Positions 1 through 13,560 of a stretch of DNA of 64,000 bases are shown here, one piece after another. The stretch is from Amoebidium appalachense (taxonomy: Eukaryota; Ichthyosporea). The stretch spans positions 1,488,001-1,552,000 of the forward strand of contig CAVNZM010000001.1 in NCBI GenBank assembly GCA_963693365.1, in the 5' to 3' direction. Each line of letters starts with the position of its first letter. Position 1 is the first letter of the stretch. The position numbers and the translations under genes were made by a program. The notes under the pieces were generated by a model. The model was not told where the DNA came from. It was given only the letters and a program-made list of their open reading frames with translations, and did not search any database.

Positions 1-1
1 C

Positions 2-2876
2 CACCGTGCCCTCTCCACCGTCACCAGGATGGCCAAGGATGAGCTTGTCATCGGCATGCCCCCCTCCCTCAAGTCACCCGACAACAGTGACTGCTTCGGC
101 TGCATGTCTGGCAAGACCACCAAGGCCCCCTTTCCCGGCACCCGTTCCAAGTTCACCATTCCCGGTGCTAAGTGGCACCTGGACTTCTTCGAAGCTCCCT
201 GTGCTTCCTACGGAGGCTACAAGGTTGCTCTGGTGTGTGTTTGTGATGCCACCGGTTACACCACCGTGTTCCCCCTTTACAACCGTGGTGAAACCCTCAG
301 CCACATTCAGTCTCTCGTTGAAACCATCGAACGTCAGACACCTGAGATCGTCACCCATCTTCGGTTTGACTCCGGCTCTGAGTTCACCTCCAAGGACACC
401 GAGGCCTACTGCAAGCAGAAAGGCATCATCATGGAGTTTGCCCCCGTCGACACACCACAACACAATGGTGTTGTTGAACGGAAGATGAGAGAACTGCAAG
501 AGACAGTCCGTTGCTTCCTCCATGCCGACAAGGACCAACCTCTCTCTCCCAAGTTGTGGGTTGCTGCTCTCAAGCATACAAGCTACATCATCAACGTCAC
601 ACCGTCATCTGCTGCCAACGGCAACACTCCCTTCGAGGCCTTCCACGGCTTCAAACCCGACGTCTCCCAGCTCCACGTGTTCGGCTCCCCTGCCTATGTC
701 CATGTTCCCCGGTCAAAGAGGAACAAGCTGGCATCAACCGTCAGAGTCGGCACCTACGTCGGCTGGGACCTACCCTCCAAGGCACACAAGATCCTCGACC
801 TTGCCAGCAACCAAATCAAGATCTGCCGTGATGTGATCTTCGACGAGTCGAAATTCACGGGCAGCACCAATCAGGTCTCCGTTCCCCCCAAACCCGATCT
901 GCCGACATTAGACCCCCCCTCCGACGACGACGATGAAACTCCGTCTGTGGTCATCTCCCAACCGTCCTGGCACAACCAACCAGCCCCGGTTGAACCCGTG
1001 CCTCCTCCGAGCCCCCCCCCCCACTGGCCAACAACCCTTGCTGCCGGCCCCCCCCGTTGCTGTGCATCAACCCGGCTACATGACTCCGGTTCGTCCTGGG
1101 TCCCCCACCTTCCACTCGGCCACGAGCAGCCCTGTGGACACCGATGCCCCCCTCACCACCGGTCCTATTCCTGGCTTCCATGCCCCTATCCCGGCCTCCA
1201 CCACCTACCCGGCCACCACCCCCCTCAAGGACCCCCCCAAGCCCAACCTTCGTCGGTCTACACGTCTCACCAAGACTCCAACGGCACTGGTCAGCATCGT
1301 AGCACCGACCATCAACATTGACCAGCTCCCCAAGGGCATTCAAAAGCTTTGCAACGGTCCCAACGGTGATGCCGTCATAGCTGCCCTCACCTCCGAGTAC
1401 CAAGCCTTCATCACCAAGGATGTCTTCACCATTGTTGATCCCCCCCCTGGTGCCAACATCATCAAGTTCAAGTGGATTGTGACTGAGAAAGTCCTCAACT
1501 CAGCCGGTGACACCAAGATCAAAGCTCGTGGTGTTGCAAAGGGCTTCACTCAAGTCTACGGTGTTGACTACGGTGACACCTCTTCCCCCGTGGTGATGTC
1601 CTCCTCCGTCCGTGCCCTCCTTGCCATCGGTGTGGACGGCAACCATGAGATTCATCAACTCGACGTCTCAACTGCCTTCCTCAACAGTCCTCTTCAAGAA
1701 GACATCTACATTGAGCCACCACCTGGCTTCATCACCCCCGGCAACGAACACAAGGTCTGGAAACTTAAGAAGGCACTCTACGGGCTCAAGCAAGCATCAC
1801 TGGCCTGGTATGAGTACTTCGACAAGGTCCTCCTTGCTCACGGTCTCGAACGTCTCCGTTCAGATCCATGTGTCTACATCAAGACCTTCCCCAACGGTGA
1901 CATCATCCTCACTGGCAACTATGTGGACGACGTCATCATCATCTGCACGGCCAACTCCTCCCACACCAAGGATCTAGTAGACCACATCATGAAGTCAGCT
2001 CTCTGCAAGGTTGACCTTCCCGACATCTTCCTTGGCACCCAGCTCATCCACACCCCCGGTCACCTCAAGCTGCTTCAGCAATCCTACATCAACGACATCG
2101 TCAGAGACTTCAACCTCAACGATGCTCACCCCAAGGCTACTCCCATTCCCGTCGGCACCGTCATCACCATCAACGAGAACGACTCACCACCCATCAAGGT
2201 TCCCTACCGTGAACTACTCGGCCGTCTTTTGTGGGTTGCTCGTTGTTCCCGGCCCGACATCTCCTTTGCCATCGGCTACCTCGGTAGATTCAGTGCCAAC
2301 CCCACCAAACTTGCATGGGAATGTCTACTCCGTGTAGTTCGGTACCTCATCGGCACTTCCAACCTCGGCCTTCACTACGACAAGTCTGCTTCCGACGACA
2401 ACACCCCCTTGCTGGAGTGTTATTCTGATGCTGACTTTGCCAACTGCCCCAACACCCGTCGTTCAACCACCGGATACGTCATCTTCTTCAAGGGCATACC
2501 CATCACATGGTATTCGAAGCTGCAGTCCATCACGGCAACATCCACCACCGAGGCTGAGCTTCTGGCCATCAATGCTGCTGTTCAAAACGTCATCTGGCAC
2601 CGTGATCTCCTCCGTGAACTCGGCTACCCGATGACCGACCCCACCCCCGTCTACTGTGACAACCAGTCCACCATTGCCCTCCTGCACACCAACAGCATCA
2701 AGCACCGGACCAAACACATTGCAGTCCGTTACCACAACACGAAGGACTACATCAAGAGTGGGGATGTGGTCGTCACCTACGTGTCCAGCAAAGACAACGT
2801 GGCTGACATCTTCACCAAGCCCCTGCCCGGGCCCTCCCACGAGCAACACCGTGATTCACTCAGTCTTCGTGACTGA
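2..2876 (+). pseudogene. Copia pol: integrase-RT-RNase H, one frameshift
   Basis: The frame is open from base 2 (already inside the GAG-pre-integrase region, HRALST, then CFGCMSGK). Integrase core: HLDFFEA gives the first Asp, RFDSGSEF the second and NGVVER the Glu of D,D-35-E. A proline-rich spacer follows. At the 11-C run 1012-1022 the frame shifts; the downstream frame runs from about 1020 to the TGA at 2874-2876. Reverse transcriptase: FKWIVTEK, KARGVAKGF, LDVSTAFLN, LYGLKQA and the catalytic YVDD near 1920-1931. RNase H: SDADFANC, STTEAE, YCDNQS, then the Copia ending ADIFTKPL. It would polymerise and integrate element cDNA. The shift is at a homopolymer, so a base-count error is as likely as real decay. 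Confidence 0.93.
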
Positions 2877-2877
2877 G

Positions 2878-2919
<42 letters not shown>

Positions 2920-3400
2920 TCATCTACAGTGGTCTTCAAGTAGGTTGGGGCCCTGGCCAGTGGTCTACACATCACCGTGTAGAGACACCTCCCAACGAAA
3001 GTCTACTGCTGTCTTCATCGATCTTCAGTGTGTGCATCTTCAGTGGGGATTTCTTCTCCACCATCCGTCGTTTATTTATATACCACCATATATATAATGT
3101 ATTTATCATTAGCCACCAACACGTCACACATACACTAGTTGTTTCTTCTATATATATTTATATATCACGTCATTGGCTACCGTCATCTTCCGAGTCTTCA
3201 GAGGCAACCGTCGTTGTGTGCTTCTTCCGTTTTGGTTTTCTTCCCCGGCTTGCACCTTCAAGTCTTCTCCATTGTCTTCTCGAGTGGGGAAACTTGACTG
3301 TGACTTCACGGCACCTACTTCTACATGTGTGAAAGTCTTAACATCAACAGTCACATCAACAAACTTCACGAGAACCCAACTTCCAACCCTTGAGTGGGGA
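2877..3400 (+). other. 3' untranslated spacer of Copia element 1 with 35-C run
   Basis: Between the pol stop and the LTR there is a C-run (2882-2916) and then unique sequence with no coding potential. The core AGTGGGGA occurs at the polypurine tract (3393-3400); the shorter AGTGGGGA-like strings also occur near 3043 and 3282. These may be decayed or secondary primer tracts, which is inference. Confidence 0.6.
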
Positions 3401-4085
3401 TGTCATCTTCACTTAATTCTCAGCAAGACTTAGAAGTTGAGTTTGGTATTTATTTATTAGTTGTTGTAGTTTGTTTCCTTTTCCTTTCTTCATTTCTTTC
3501 TTTCTTTTCCGTTTCCGTGTACACGACATCTTAGATCTGTGTACGTATCGACATACGTTTGCGTCAAAATCTATATATGTCATCCAATCATATCTCGTTT
3601 GTATTTTCCCAAATATAGTAACTTACATTCCTTTCTCATTCCTTTCCCACGACGTAGCATTGTGCTATGTTCTTCAACTATTAGGAATAATTATATTTAG
3701 ACGTGTTATGATAAGAACATGTATAAATATATGTTATGAATTAATAGTTACATAAGTGGTTTCATTTTATTAAATGTTTCCGTGCTTTTATTAGAAGTTT
3801 CTTTCATTAGAGGATTGAGTTTTATATTCTAAATGTCGACAGACATTTTATTCGATATATTTTACACTCATAGTTTTCATTCTTTTGATTGGTTTATCGT
3901 TTCACATTCCCAAGTATAAAAGGGACCTCATCTTGAAATAAATCACAAGCAGTCGTATTCACTTCCTATGGTTCCAGAAATCGTTCCTCCTCTCCGGTTG
4001 TGTTTTTCCCGTGTGTCTTTGTGTTGTGTTTTACATAACACCCATCTGTGCTCTCTGCTTCTCCGTTTACCCACACAAAATAACA
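3401..4085 (+). repeat. 3' LTR of Copia element 1 (685 bp)
   Basis: Starts TGTCATCTTCACTT directly after the purine tract and ends AATAACA; the ends were fixed by comparison with the solo LTR at 16751-17477, which is collinear over its whole length and has a target-site duplication. Inside are a TATA-like AGTATAAAAGGG (about 3913) and AATAAA shortly after (about 3937), the usual U3/R promoter and polyadenylation arrangement. The next five bases, CTGGC, would be the right target duplication; the left one is outside the window. Confidence 0.88.
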
Positions 4086-4377
4086 CTGGCCCCCACCGTG
4101 GGGCATCATGCCGCCTCAGCCCGACCCTGCCTTCCCCATGCCTGGGCTACTGCCGCAGCACGGTCCCCATCCTTACTTGGGCCATGTGGGCCAGCCCTCG
4201 GCTGGTGGGCAGTTCCCACCCCCTTCTCGTGCATCTGCTCTGCTGGGCCTGGCGTTGCCACCTGCTGGAGAGACGCAGCTGCAATGGCACGATCGAAAGC
4301 AAAGTAATCGTGGCCGCAAGTCTGCAGGCAGCCAATCAGGATCTCAGAGTAGTCAGAGTAGCCAAACTAGTGTCTAA
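4086..4377 (+). CDS. Proline/serine-rich C-terminal reading frame interrupted by Copia (partial)
   Basis: Directly at the LTR border an open frame continues to a TAA at 4375-4377. It reads proline-, glycine- and histidine-rich (MPPQPDPAFPMPG, then LPQHGPHPYLGHVG), then QWHDRKQSNRGRKSAG and a Ser/Gln tail ending SSQTSV. Codon use is balanced, unlike the low-complexity shadows nearby. I read it as the last coding piece of a host gene with Copia element 1 inserted in the exon or just beside it; the 5' part is off the window. Product unknown. It could be a chance frame: about 97 codons, no recognised domain. Confidence 0.4.
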
Positions 4378-4788
4378 TATTGGAATGTACACCAATGTAA
4401 CGGATCTCATATGTGTTGTAGCGCTTCAAGTTATACCTGTTCTTCGTACAGTCATGTTGGGGGGGGGGGGGGGGGGGGGGGGGAGGGGCTAGCTTTCATT
4501 CCGAAGTTTACTGTTAAGAATTAAAATTTAGAATCTGAGTAATAGTACAGAGCCTTTGAGTTTTCTCTGTTTGTTAGTAATTCTTTGTGATTGAGAGTAT
4601 GGTGTGTTAGACTATTGGTGTTAATGTGTCCTGGAAGGTGTATATTGTCTGCTGGCCGCAGTCAGTATTTATTTTTAGGTATATATATTTATAAATGTTG
4701 GTCGCTGGCCAATAAATAGCAAATAATAAACACACGATAAAGTCAACAGTGTGCCAAAAAACTAATCCCCAGCGAGCGCACCCAGTGA
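4378..4788. other. AT-rich non-coding stretch with poly-G run
   Basis: Contains a G-run at about 4457-4482 and AT-rich sequence that could be the 3' flank of the preceding reading frame. I see no gene. Confidence 0.5.
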
Positions 4789-4805
4789 TGTGTGTGTGTG
4801 TGTGT

Positions 4806-4846
<41 letters not shown>

Positions 4847-4871
4847 CGCGCGCGCGTGCGTGCGTGTGTGC

Positions 4872-4932
<61 letters not shown>

Positions 4933-4975
4933 AGTGTGTGTGCGTGTGTATGTGTGGTGTGGTGTGTGCGTGGCT
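4789..4975. repeat. Compound TG/CG microsatellite
   Basis: Alternating purine-pyrimidine: (TG)n, then a pure CG block (about 4838-4857), then TGCG and TG steps. Such sequence can adopt Z-DNA (known property of alternating CG/TG tracts). No gene. Confidence 0.9.
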
Positions 4976-5560
4976 TGTACATATGTACGTGTTCATGTGC
5001 ACCTGTGTCGGACCTACGAAGTACATGAAAGTAAATTTTGACAGCATCGATCTGCCGGTGTGTGTGTGTATGTGTGCCAGTGCAGCAGGTGTGCCTTGTA
5101 ACTGATAGCTTCGCTTTTTACGTGTGTGTATATATGGTAGTACACATAGACACTTGCTGATCATTCTGATCGACATTAATATTTAATCTGTCGGTCCTCG
5201 GTTTTTTGAGTGAATGATGATCAAGTGTAAGAGCATGCACTTGGCAAGTATTAATGTTGCAAAGGCTAGCTGCAGCTGCAAGCGTCGGATGCACACTGAC
5301 AATTGTCTTTTCAGCGAGTCTAACCTGCAGGCTGCAGCTGCACACATATAGGGTTGTTATCTTGCGGCACATGCGCGGTGATCGTTTCAGAGTAATAGAG
5401 TTCAGACCAATGAAAATAATGAAAATAACTAAACTTTGTGACTACTTTAAAGTTGCTGAGATCATACGTGGTGCAAGCTGCACTATGAACACATGTACAG
5501 TGCTAGTAACTAATACATTTTTGTTGCCTTCTGCAGGGTTACCGTAGCTACGTCACGGCC
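4976..5560. other. Unique sequence, no gene seen
   Basis: Mixed-composition sequence with short frames only. Two CTGCAGCTGCA-type palindromic strings occur near 5270 and 5335. No domain, RNA or repeat family recognised. Confidence 0.4.
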
Positions 5561-6129
5561 TGCACTCAGGGGGGGGGGGGGGGGAGGGGGGATGATTCGA
5601 AGGGGGTATAAATAAGAACATGCACCTAAAGGTCTTTCCCGTGGATCCTCCCCCCCCCCCCCCCCTCCCCCCCTCCCACCTCTCCCTCCCCCGGGGCCCC
5701 ATACTATGATATCTAGGCCCAATATTATATGCTCCTTCCCCCCCCCCCTCCCCCTCTCCGGATCCCCGGACCCCACTTCCCTACCCGGAGGCTCAAGAGC
5801 TCCCCCCTTCCCCTTCCCCCCCCTCCCCCCCCCCCCAAGGCTTACGGGGGCCCTTCTTCATTGAGGGGGGGGGTGGGGGTGAGGGGGAGGGAAGTGGAAG
5901 GCAGGGGTGGATGCATGTCAGCCTAGGTGAATTCAATTGTTTAACTCCAGTGTACAGGACTGGTCTGAAGGCTTAAGAAAACAACGAGGAAATGGGGTCC
6001 AGTGGAAGAGGTGGTGGTGTTCTGTGTGTGTGTGTACACGTGCACGTATGTGTGTGGTTTTTTTGGGGGGTGAGTGGTGGTGGTGGTGGTTGTTGTGGTC
6101 ACCGTGGTGGTGGTGTGTGTGTCTGGTGT

Positions 6130-6199
<70 letters not shown>

Positions 6200-6200
6200 T
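5561..6200. repeat. Poly-G/poly-C cluster and GGT/GT repeats with 57-G run
   Basis: G-run near 5570-5584, C-runs near 5650-5663, 5740 and 5820-5836, GT and GGT repeats 6020-6140, and one of the longest homopolymers of the window, uninterrupted G from about 6143 to 6198. Glycine and proline ORFs here are artefacts of the runs. Confidence 0.9.
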
Positions 6201-7330
6201 AGAAAGAAAAGCTGCTCGTGGGTCACTGTTTTTCGTCACTGTATTTGTAACGGGCCGCTCATATTTATATAACTACTTTAAGTACACGTGTTCATTATCA
6301 TATACGATGGCCAAATATAGAAATTTTGGCGTCGAAGTTCTTGGAGCTAAAAAAACGTTTAAAAGGGGGAAATAATAGCTTGGCCCCAAATTTACCTTGC
6401 CATTTTTAGCGGATGTATTTTTTATTCATGAGTTCTAGTAATTCAGTGAGTGCATACGTGCCTGCCTCAGGCTGATCATGACAACTGCAACACACCATTC
6501 CTACATGGATATCAACCAAAAGAAAATAGTATATACTGTGGTGGTCTCCTAAACCTTGTGCGGCATGCGCATACATGATATTACAGTGACGCATGTGCAT
6601 ATTATTGTTCTGTACACCGGAGTGTGGTGCACGTGGCTGTTTTGTGCAAATGTTACAATAGCAGCACGATCTCCCTAAACTCCATGTTTACACATCCCTC
6701 ACCCTGGCTCTGCCTTGTCGGTGCTCCAAAACACACATACAAATCCCCCTAGACTCAGTGCCTGCACATGGTCGCATTCACGTGCAGGTCACGTGACACA
6801 TGCAATGCCATACTGCCGTCTACAGCAACAACCACGGCAGCATGTATACCGGCCCAGCACGAAATATACTTATCGGCAGCCACTGAACTCGCCCATTTTC
6901 TCTTTTTCATGTATGACCCTCCTTTTTTGTGAAATCACCCTTTTTGGCCTCCTGGTAGTGGATTTTGCAGGATTTGACTTCTTTGAGGTCCAAAAACCTC
7001 AAATTTTCCCCGGCAGGGCCGGGGCCCGGCAGGGCCGGGGAGGGAGAATTCAAAAATTGCCCGCTCCTGATATGGTACCCGGGCCGTACAGAATAGATTT
7101 CGGCTCGCGCGCGCGCGTGCATCAGCTTGGTGCCCTTAGCGGTGCCCTTAGTGCCCTTAGTCACAACTATCAGACTATGTTACGTGTCCTCCACTTCTTT
7201 GTTCTTGACCATTTTTTCGGCATAAAAGGGTTTCTGTTACTTCTTGCTGTCCTTCTTAGCGTGCTTGCTTGTCTTTTTTTCAACATGGGTGTCACTGGCG
7301 CTTTCGACTTCTTTGAAATCACACGTGTAC
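6201..7330. other. Unique intergenic sequence with small lysine-rich minus-strand frames
   Basis: No recognised gene. On the minus strand, frames at about 7190-7340 (KKSKAPVTPMLKKRQ) and 6907-7040 (ending KKGDFTKKEGHT) are lysine-rich and separated by a GC-rich block with a repeated GGCAGGGCCGGGG unit at 7012-7040. They might be parts of a small basic protein, but I cannot join them or find a start and splice sites. Confidence 0.3.
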
Positions 7331-7403
7331 GTTGACACAAGCACGAATGCACACAGCCACACCCATACTCACACTCACACCCACAGCTCATGCTCACACT
7401 CGA

Positions 7404-7476
<73 letters not shown>

Positions 7477-7498
7477 GCACACACACTCACACATGCAC

Positions 7499-7530
<32 letters not shown>

Positions 7531-8028
7531 GGCGCGCACACACAGGCGCGCACACACACACAGGCGCACACCTACACAACACACACAGCACATGCACACA
7601 CAAGTGCACGCACGCACACACACTGTTATCCCTGATCATGATGCCCCCTCCCCCCCTCCCTCTTCCCCCCCCGCGCACCCCCCCCCCCCCCCCCCACCCC
7701 ATCCACCCACCTACAAAGACGAAAACGTTTATCTGTGTTCCAGACCGTGTGCGCTCTACTCCTCTCCCCTCTCCCGCACACAATGAGGCCCCCCCCCCCT
7801 CCCCCCCCCCCCCCCCCCCTGTGCATGCAGGAACGCACACATATGCACACGTGCGCATACGTCATATATATGGCGGTTGAGTCACAACCCATTTGCAAAC
7901 CACACACGTGTGCACGCATGGACGTCGCGCACACACACAACGGCACACACACATAAATGCTCGCGCGCTCACAGCACACATACACACACACTCACTCACA
8001 AACACGCACACACACACACACACACACA

Positions 8029-8059
<31 letters not shown>

Positions 8060-8155
8060 TCTCTCTTCTCTTTCTCTTTCTCTCTCTCTCTTTCTCTTTC
8101 CCTCTTTCTCTGATCTGTCTCTCTCTCTCTCCCTCTTCCTTCTCTCTCTCTCTAG
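7331..8155. repeat. CA, CG, CT and poly-C microsatellite cluster
   Basis: (CA)n 7408-7460 running into CG, a second CA array 7501-7530 with CAGGCGCG steps to 7570, C-runs about 7678-7697 and 7787-7820, then (CA)n into (CT)n 8002-8155. Histidine-threonine, cysteine-valine and leucine-serine ORFs over it are not genes. Confidence 0.92.
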
Positions 8156-8442
8156 TAGTGGCAAGTGGAAAGAAAAAATAGGTGATACCCTACTTGGTTT
8201 TTTTCTTCTCAATTTTATCTAAATCTCATCATGATGGGGTATTTTTGGTTTACGTATACACTTGGCTCAGCTTGCATGTACTGGGAACACAAGTTAAGCA
8301 TGTTAAATAACGATACATTGACATATTTCAACCTGTTGACTATCAGTATGCATCATGGGCTTAGTGATTACGACCCCGTCTCAACATTGACATCATAAAA
8401 ACCAATAAACTATCTGATCCAAATCACAATGGACCCAATATC

Positions 8443-8478
<36 letters not shown>

Positions 8479-9450
8479 TATGGAACTTTCATGGTGTTAC
8501 ACGGAACTATTTAAAAAAAAAAAAAAAAAAAAAAAAACACTCATATACTCTTTGAACTCGCAAAGAACCAATCCCTAATACTTGTACATGTATTGCATAC
8601 ACAAATATACTCGCACATATACATACACACATTCACTTTAATCTTTCAGGCTACATGTGCAATATACATTTATTATGCACAGTCGATTAAGAATTCGTTG
8701 TGAAACCCCCCCCCCCCTCCCCCCTCCCCCCTCCTCGTTCCCTCCATATGCAATGGGGATAATATTGTTTCCCGCTATTAATTAAAAATCACCGTTCTAA
8801 CTTCCTAAGACCGAACCACTTGTAACACCGACAGTTTCGGTTGTGTTGAAACCCCCCCCCCCCCCCCCCCCACCCACCCACCACCACCTTACCAGTATAC
8901 GTTACGTATTGGTACAATATCACCAATACTAATTAAATGTCGTCACGTGTGATGGTGATGGCATCCATGTAGCTCTGCAGCAGTGTGTGTGCGGTGCGTG
9001 TGTGTGTGGTGTGGAGGCCTGGGGTGGGGGGGGGGGGGGGGGGGGGGGGGGGAGGGGGGGGGGGGGGGAGGGGGAGGGGGGAGGGCCCGGTGGGGGGGGG
9101 GGGGGGGGGGGATAGACAAATACCAGACATGCATAATTGCACATTCTTTTGCAGCTACAGTTTGATGATATTTACCCACCGTGTGCACCACTTGTGACCC
9201 CAGTCTTCCGAGGTGGTGTCATAGGTGGGCGCCAACACCAATAAATTGACTGGTGACGGGTGTACAACCAAAGAAACTCAGCAGCACATATAATAACGTT
9301 GATGCTATACCCTGCCTAGTTGACGTAATAATTAGTGCACCATCGCACGCGTGACCCCCCCCCCCCCCCCCCCGGGGGGGGGTGTTTTTGCCGCGCGGTA
9401 CCCCTGATATTGTAGGTATACACTGCCCCCACAACCCCAACTGTGTGCTG
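8156..9450. other. AT-rich unique sequence with poly-C, poly-A and poly-G runs
   Basis: C-run 8445-8474, A-run about 8513-8537, C-runs near 8705 and 8852-8872, G-runs 9027-9110. At 9356-9380 a C-run of about 17 abuts a G-run, a small perfect hairpin. No gene recognised. Confidence 0.5.
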
Positions 9451-10775
9451 AATATCTCGTGCTAGGAAACCAATAACGCGAAAGTAACACATGCTGCATG
9501 ACATATGATGTATATGGTACAAGGGGGGTTTCAATCCGGGCTACAATGTTGTGTTTTTTTCGGGTGCCCCTCGTACTCCATAGGCACATTCACCATCCCC
9601 CACATAAACTTTGTGGTATATTTCTCGTGCCAGAAGCTGTTCTGTGGGTAGTTATTGAAAAACCAATAATGTCTAGGTAACATATGTACATATACTATGC
9701 TACAAGGGGGGTTCTATACGAGCTACAACGTTGTGTTTTTTTTGTGTGACCCTCGTACTCCAGGGGTACATTCCCCATCCCCCCCAAAAACTGTGTGGTA
9801 AATTTCTCGTGCTAGAAGCTGTTCTGTGGGTAGTTATTGAAACAACCAATAATGTGGAAGCAACACATGTACATATACTATGCTACAAGGGGCGTTCTAT
9901 TCGAGCTACAACGTTGTGTTTTTTTCGTGTGACCCTCGTACTCCAGGGGCACATTTACCATCCCCCCCATAAACTTTGTGGTAAATGTCTCGTGCTAGAG
10001 GCTGTTCTGTTGGTAGTTATTGAAAAAACAAATAATGTCTAGGTAACATATGTACATATACTATGCTACAAGGGGGGTTCTATACGAGCTACAACGTTGT
10101 GTTTTTTTCGTGTGACCCTCGTAATGCAGGGGCACATTCACCATCCCCCCCATAAACGTTTTGGTAAATTTCTCGTGCTAGAGGCTGTTCTGTGGGTAGT
10201 TATTGAAAAAAACAATAATGTCTAGGTAACACATGGACATATACTATGCTACAAGGGGGATTCTATACGAGCTACAACGTTGTGTTTTTTTCGTGTGACC
10301 CTCGTACCCCAGGGGCACATTTACCATCCCCCCCATAAACGTTGTGGTAAATTTCTCGTGCTAGAGGCTGTTCTGTTGGTAGTTATTGAAAAAACAAATA
10401 ATGTCTAGGAAACATACGTACATATACTATGCTACAAGGGGGGTTCTATACGAGCTACAACGTTGTGTTTTTTTCGTGTGACCCTCGTAATGCAGGGGCA
10501 CATTCACCATCCCCCCCATAAACGTTTTAATAAATTTCTCGTGCTAGAGGCTGTTCTGTGGGTAGTTATTGAAAAAACCAATAATGTCTAGGTAACACAT
10601 GGACATATACTATGCTACAAGGGGGATTCTATACGAGCTACAACGTTGTGTTTTTTAAATGTGACCCTCGTACTCCAGGGGCACATTCACCATCCCCCCT
10701 TATAAGTTGTGGTGAATTTCTCGTGGTAGAAGCTACTCTGTGGGTAGTTATTGAAAAAACTCAATGCTTATAAGT
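9450..10775. repeat. 183-bp tandem satellite, about 7 copies, with dimeric order
   Basis: The landmark CTACAACGTTGTG (first copy CTACAATGTTGTG) recurs at 9541, 9723, 9906, 10089, 10272, 10455 and 10638: spacings 182, then 183 five times. Every unit has the same order: ACAAGGGG, the landmark, a T-run, GTGACCCTCGTA, a C-run, TAAA, TCTCGTGCTAGA, CTGTTCTGT, GTAGTTATTGAAAA. Copies 3 and 5 share variants (TCTGTTGGTAG, ATTTACCAT) and copies 4 and 6 share others (GTAATGCAG, CACATGGACAT), so part of the array is a 366-bp dimer. No coding capacity. Confidence 0.95.
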
Positions 10776-11002
10776 AACGCATCATGCGGCACAAATTGTC
10801 ATCATACCATTATACTACCATCCGAGTTGGTCGACAATAACGATATATTGGGAACGTGGACACCATAATGTAAACCAAAAAATAATACCACCATAATATA
10901 CTACACATACCTAACAATGTATTGTGAATGAATAAAATACTTGCTTACGTGCTGGTAAAATACGAGAAACAAGGATTCTCTCGCTCCTTTTTTTCTTCTT
11001 TT

Positions 11003-12406
<1,404 letters not shown>

Positions 12407-13560
12407 ATGGCAAATGCAGCGTACATTGGGACTGATGTTGGTGGTGCATTTACGTCAGAGATGGTGACCACCCGCGCTGATTATTTCGTGAATCGTCATG
12501 GTGCGTATAAGTGTGTAAACCGTGCATGCGTATAAGCTATTTCAAGCTCAAGATCGCCACCCTCCAGGCTACTGTGATCTGTGCAAGCAACATGGCATCA
12601 GGTTGCTCTCGCAACACTTCCCCGACTCCCACGGCGAGGATTTTAGAGGTTATAGTGGCTATCAAATGGGTGTGCTACTGCAATCCCATTGTGTTCCCAA
12701 GCCTGACCAAAAGCTGGTGTGGGCCTTAAATGCCGACGCAGATTTTGAGCGGGCTGCATGGAACGCGTACCGCAAAAGATCAAATCAGGCTGGATACCGC
12801 AACACAGACGAGGGAAAACGTACCCACCGCTCCCTCCAGCTGTTGCAACGACAAGTAATCAATGCATGGGGGTTTTCATACTGGCGTTTTGGACGGTCCA
12901 AATGGCAACATATAACTCGTTGTCTTGCACTTGATACATACAAGATGGTGAGGGATAACGTTATGTCACAGTCTACTACTGCAGAGCAACAAGCTGAAGC
13001 TACAGCGGCTAGCACTCGTTTCGCACAATCTTTCTTTGAACACATGGACGGGCTCAGGAACATCCTTGCTTTAAATCGGGAAAATTCGCCAGCTGTACGT
13101 GAACTGAAGGAGCAAGGAAAGTGAAATTACACTTGGGATGACGGAACGGTGGTGGAAGTAGGGTTTGAGGAGGTGAAACAATGGCAATTGTTGGGGACTA
13201 AAAATCAGAGGTTTTATGTGCAAGCCAAATGGGAAACCGTGCTGCCCCCCACGCGAATTGACTGGTGGCACCCTGACACTAAAGCAGAGGTCAACAGGGT
13301 ATTCCAAGGGCTTTTGAAAGAGAGGGAGCAGGAACTTTGGGCAGGCCATATACCGTTTCATGACCACAAGGGATGCCAACCTCAGCCTGCATAGAAGCAC
13401 CCCAATCGACATGGGAGAATACCTCCCAGGGTTCATTAACGAGAAGGGCGGCGCACTTGACAACTTTGAGTTTCCGTCGACCCTGGAATTGTGTGGTTTT
13501 CACGACCGTGCCCAAGAGCTATTCATGGCACAGGGAGAAGCTGTGCAAGAACAAGAGTAA
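12407..13560 (+). pseudogene. Unrecognised protein-coding region broken by an insertion, a stop and a frameshift
   Basis: The best start is ATG 12407 (MANAAYIGTDVGG), about 33 codons. The frame is then lost at a 25-bp insertion (12503-12527) bounded by the 9-bp direct repeat GCGTATAAG; past it the same protein sense continues 12528-13124. That part has CDLCKQHG (a possible zinc site, C-x2-C), tryptophan-rich segments (WGFSYWRFGRSKWQH) and an acidic/alanine helix. A TGA at 13122-13124 is followed in the same frame by WDDGTVVEVGFEEV and DWWHPDTKAEVNRVF to 13394, and the sense then moves to another frame (DMGEYLPGFINEKGG) up to 13560. Length without breaks would be roughly 370 residues. I do not recognise the family; a mobile-element protein or a decayed host gene are both possible. 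Confidence 0.5.

Larger units (their letters stand above)
1..4085 (+). mobile_element. Ty1/copia-type LTR retrotransposon, 3' part (element 1)
   Basis: Seen: a pol reading frame in the Copia order integrase, reverse transcriptase, RNase H; then a 0.5-kb spacer, a purine-rich tract (TGAGTGGGGA, 3391-3400) and an LTR beginning TG at 3401 and ending CA at 4085. The 5' LTR, gag and protease lie left of the window. A purine tract directly before TG is the normal plus-strand primer arrangement. The integrase N-terminus is almost the same peptide as the reversed fragment at 30.64-30.96 kb, and the LTR is the same family as the solo LTR at 16751-17477, so this family has several copies here. The pol frame is broken once at a C-run, so this copy is inactive unless that is an assembly error. 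Confidence 0.93.

Noticed and set aside
6715-7335. 206-residue plus-strand ORF
   Set aside because: Composition changes along its length, it crosses a GC-rich duplicated block, and lysine-rich frames on the opposite strand look at least as good; no domain seen.
9450-10775. CRISPR-like array
   Set aside because: The whole 183-bp unit is repeated; there are no unique spacers between short repeats, and the genome is eukaryotic. The 147-bp and 131-bp arrays were rejected for the same reason.
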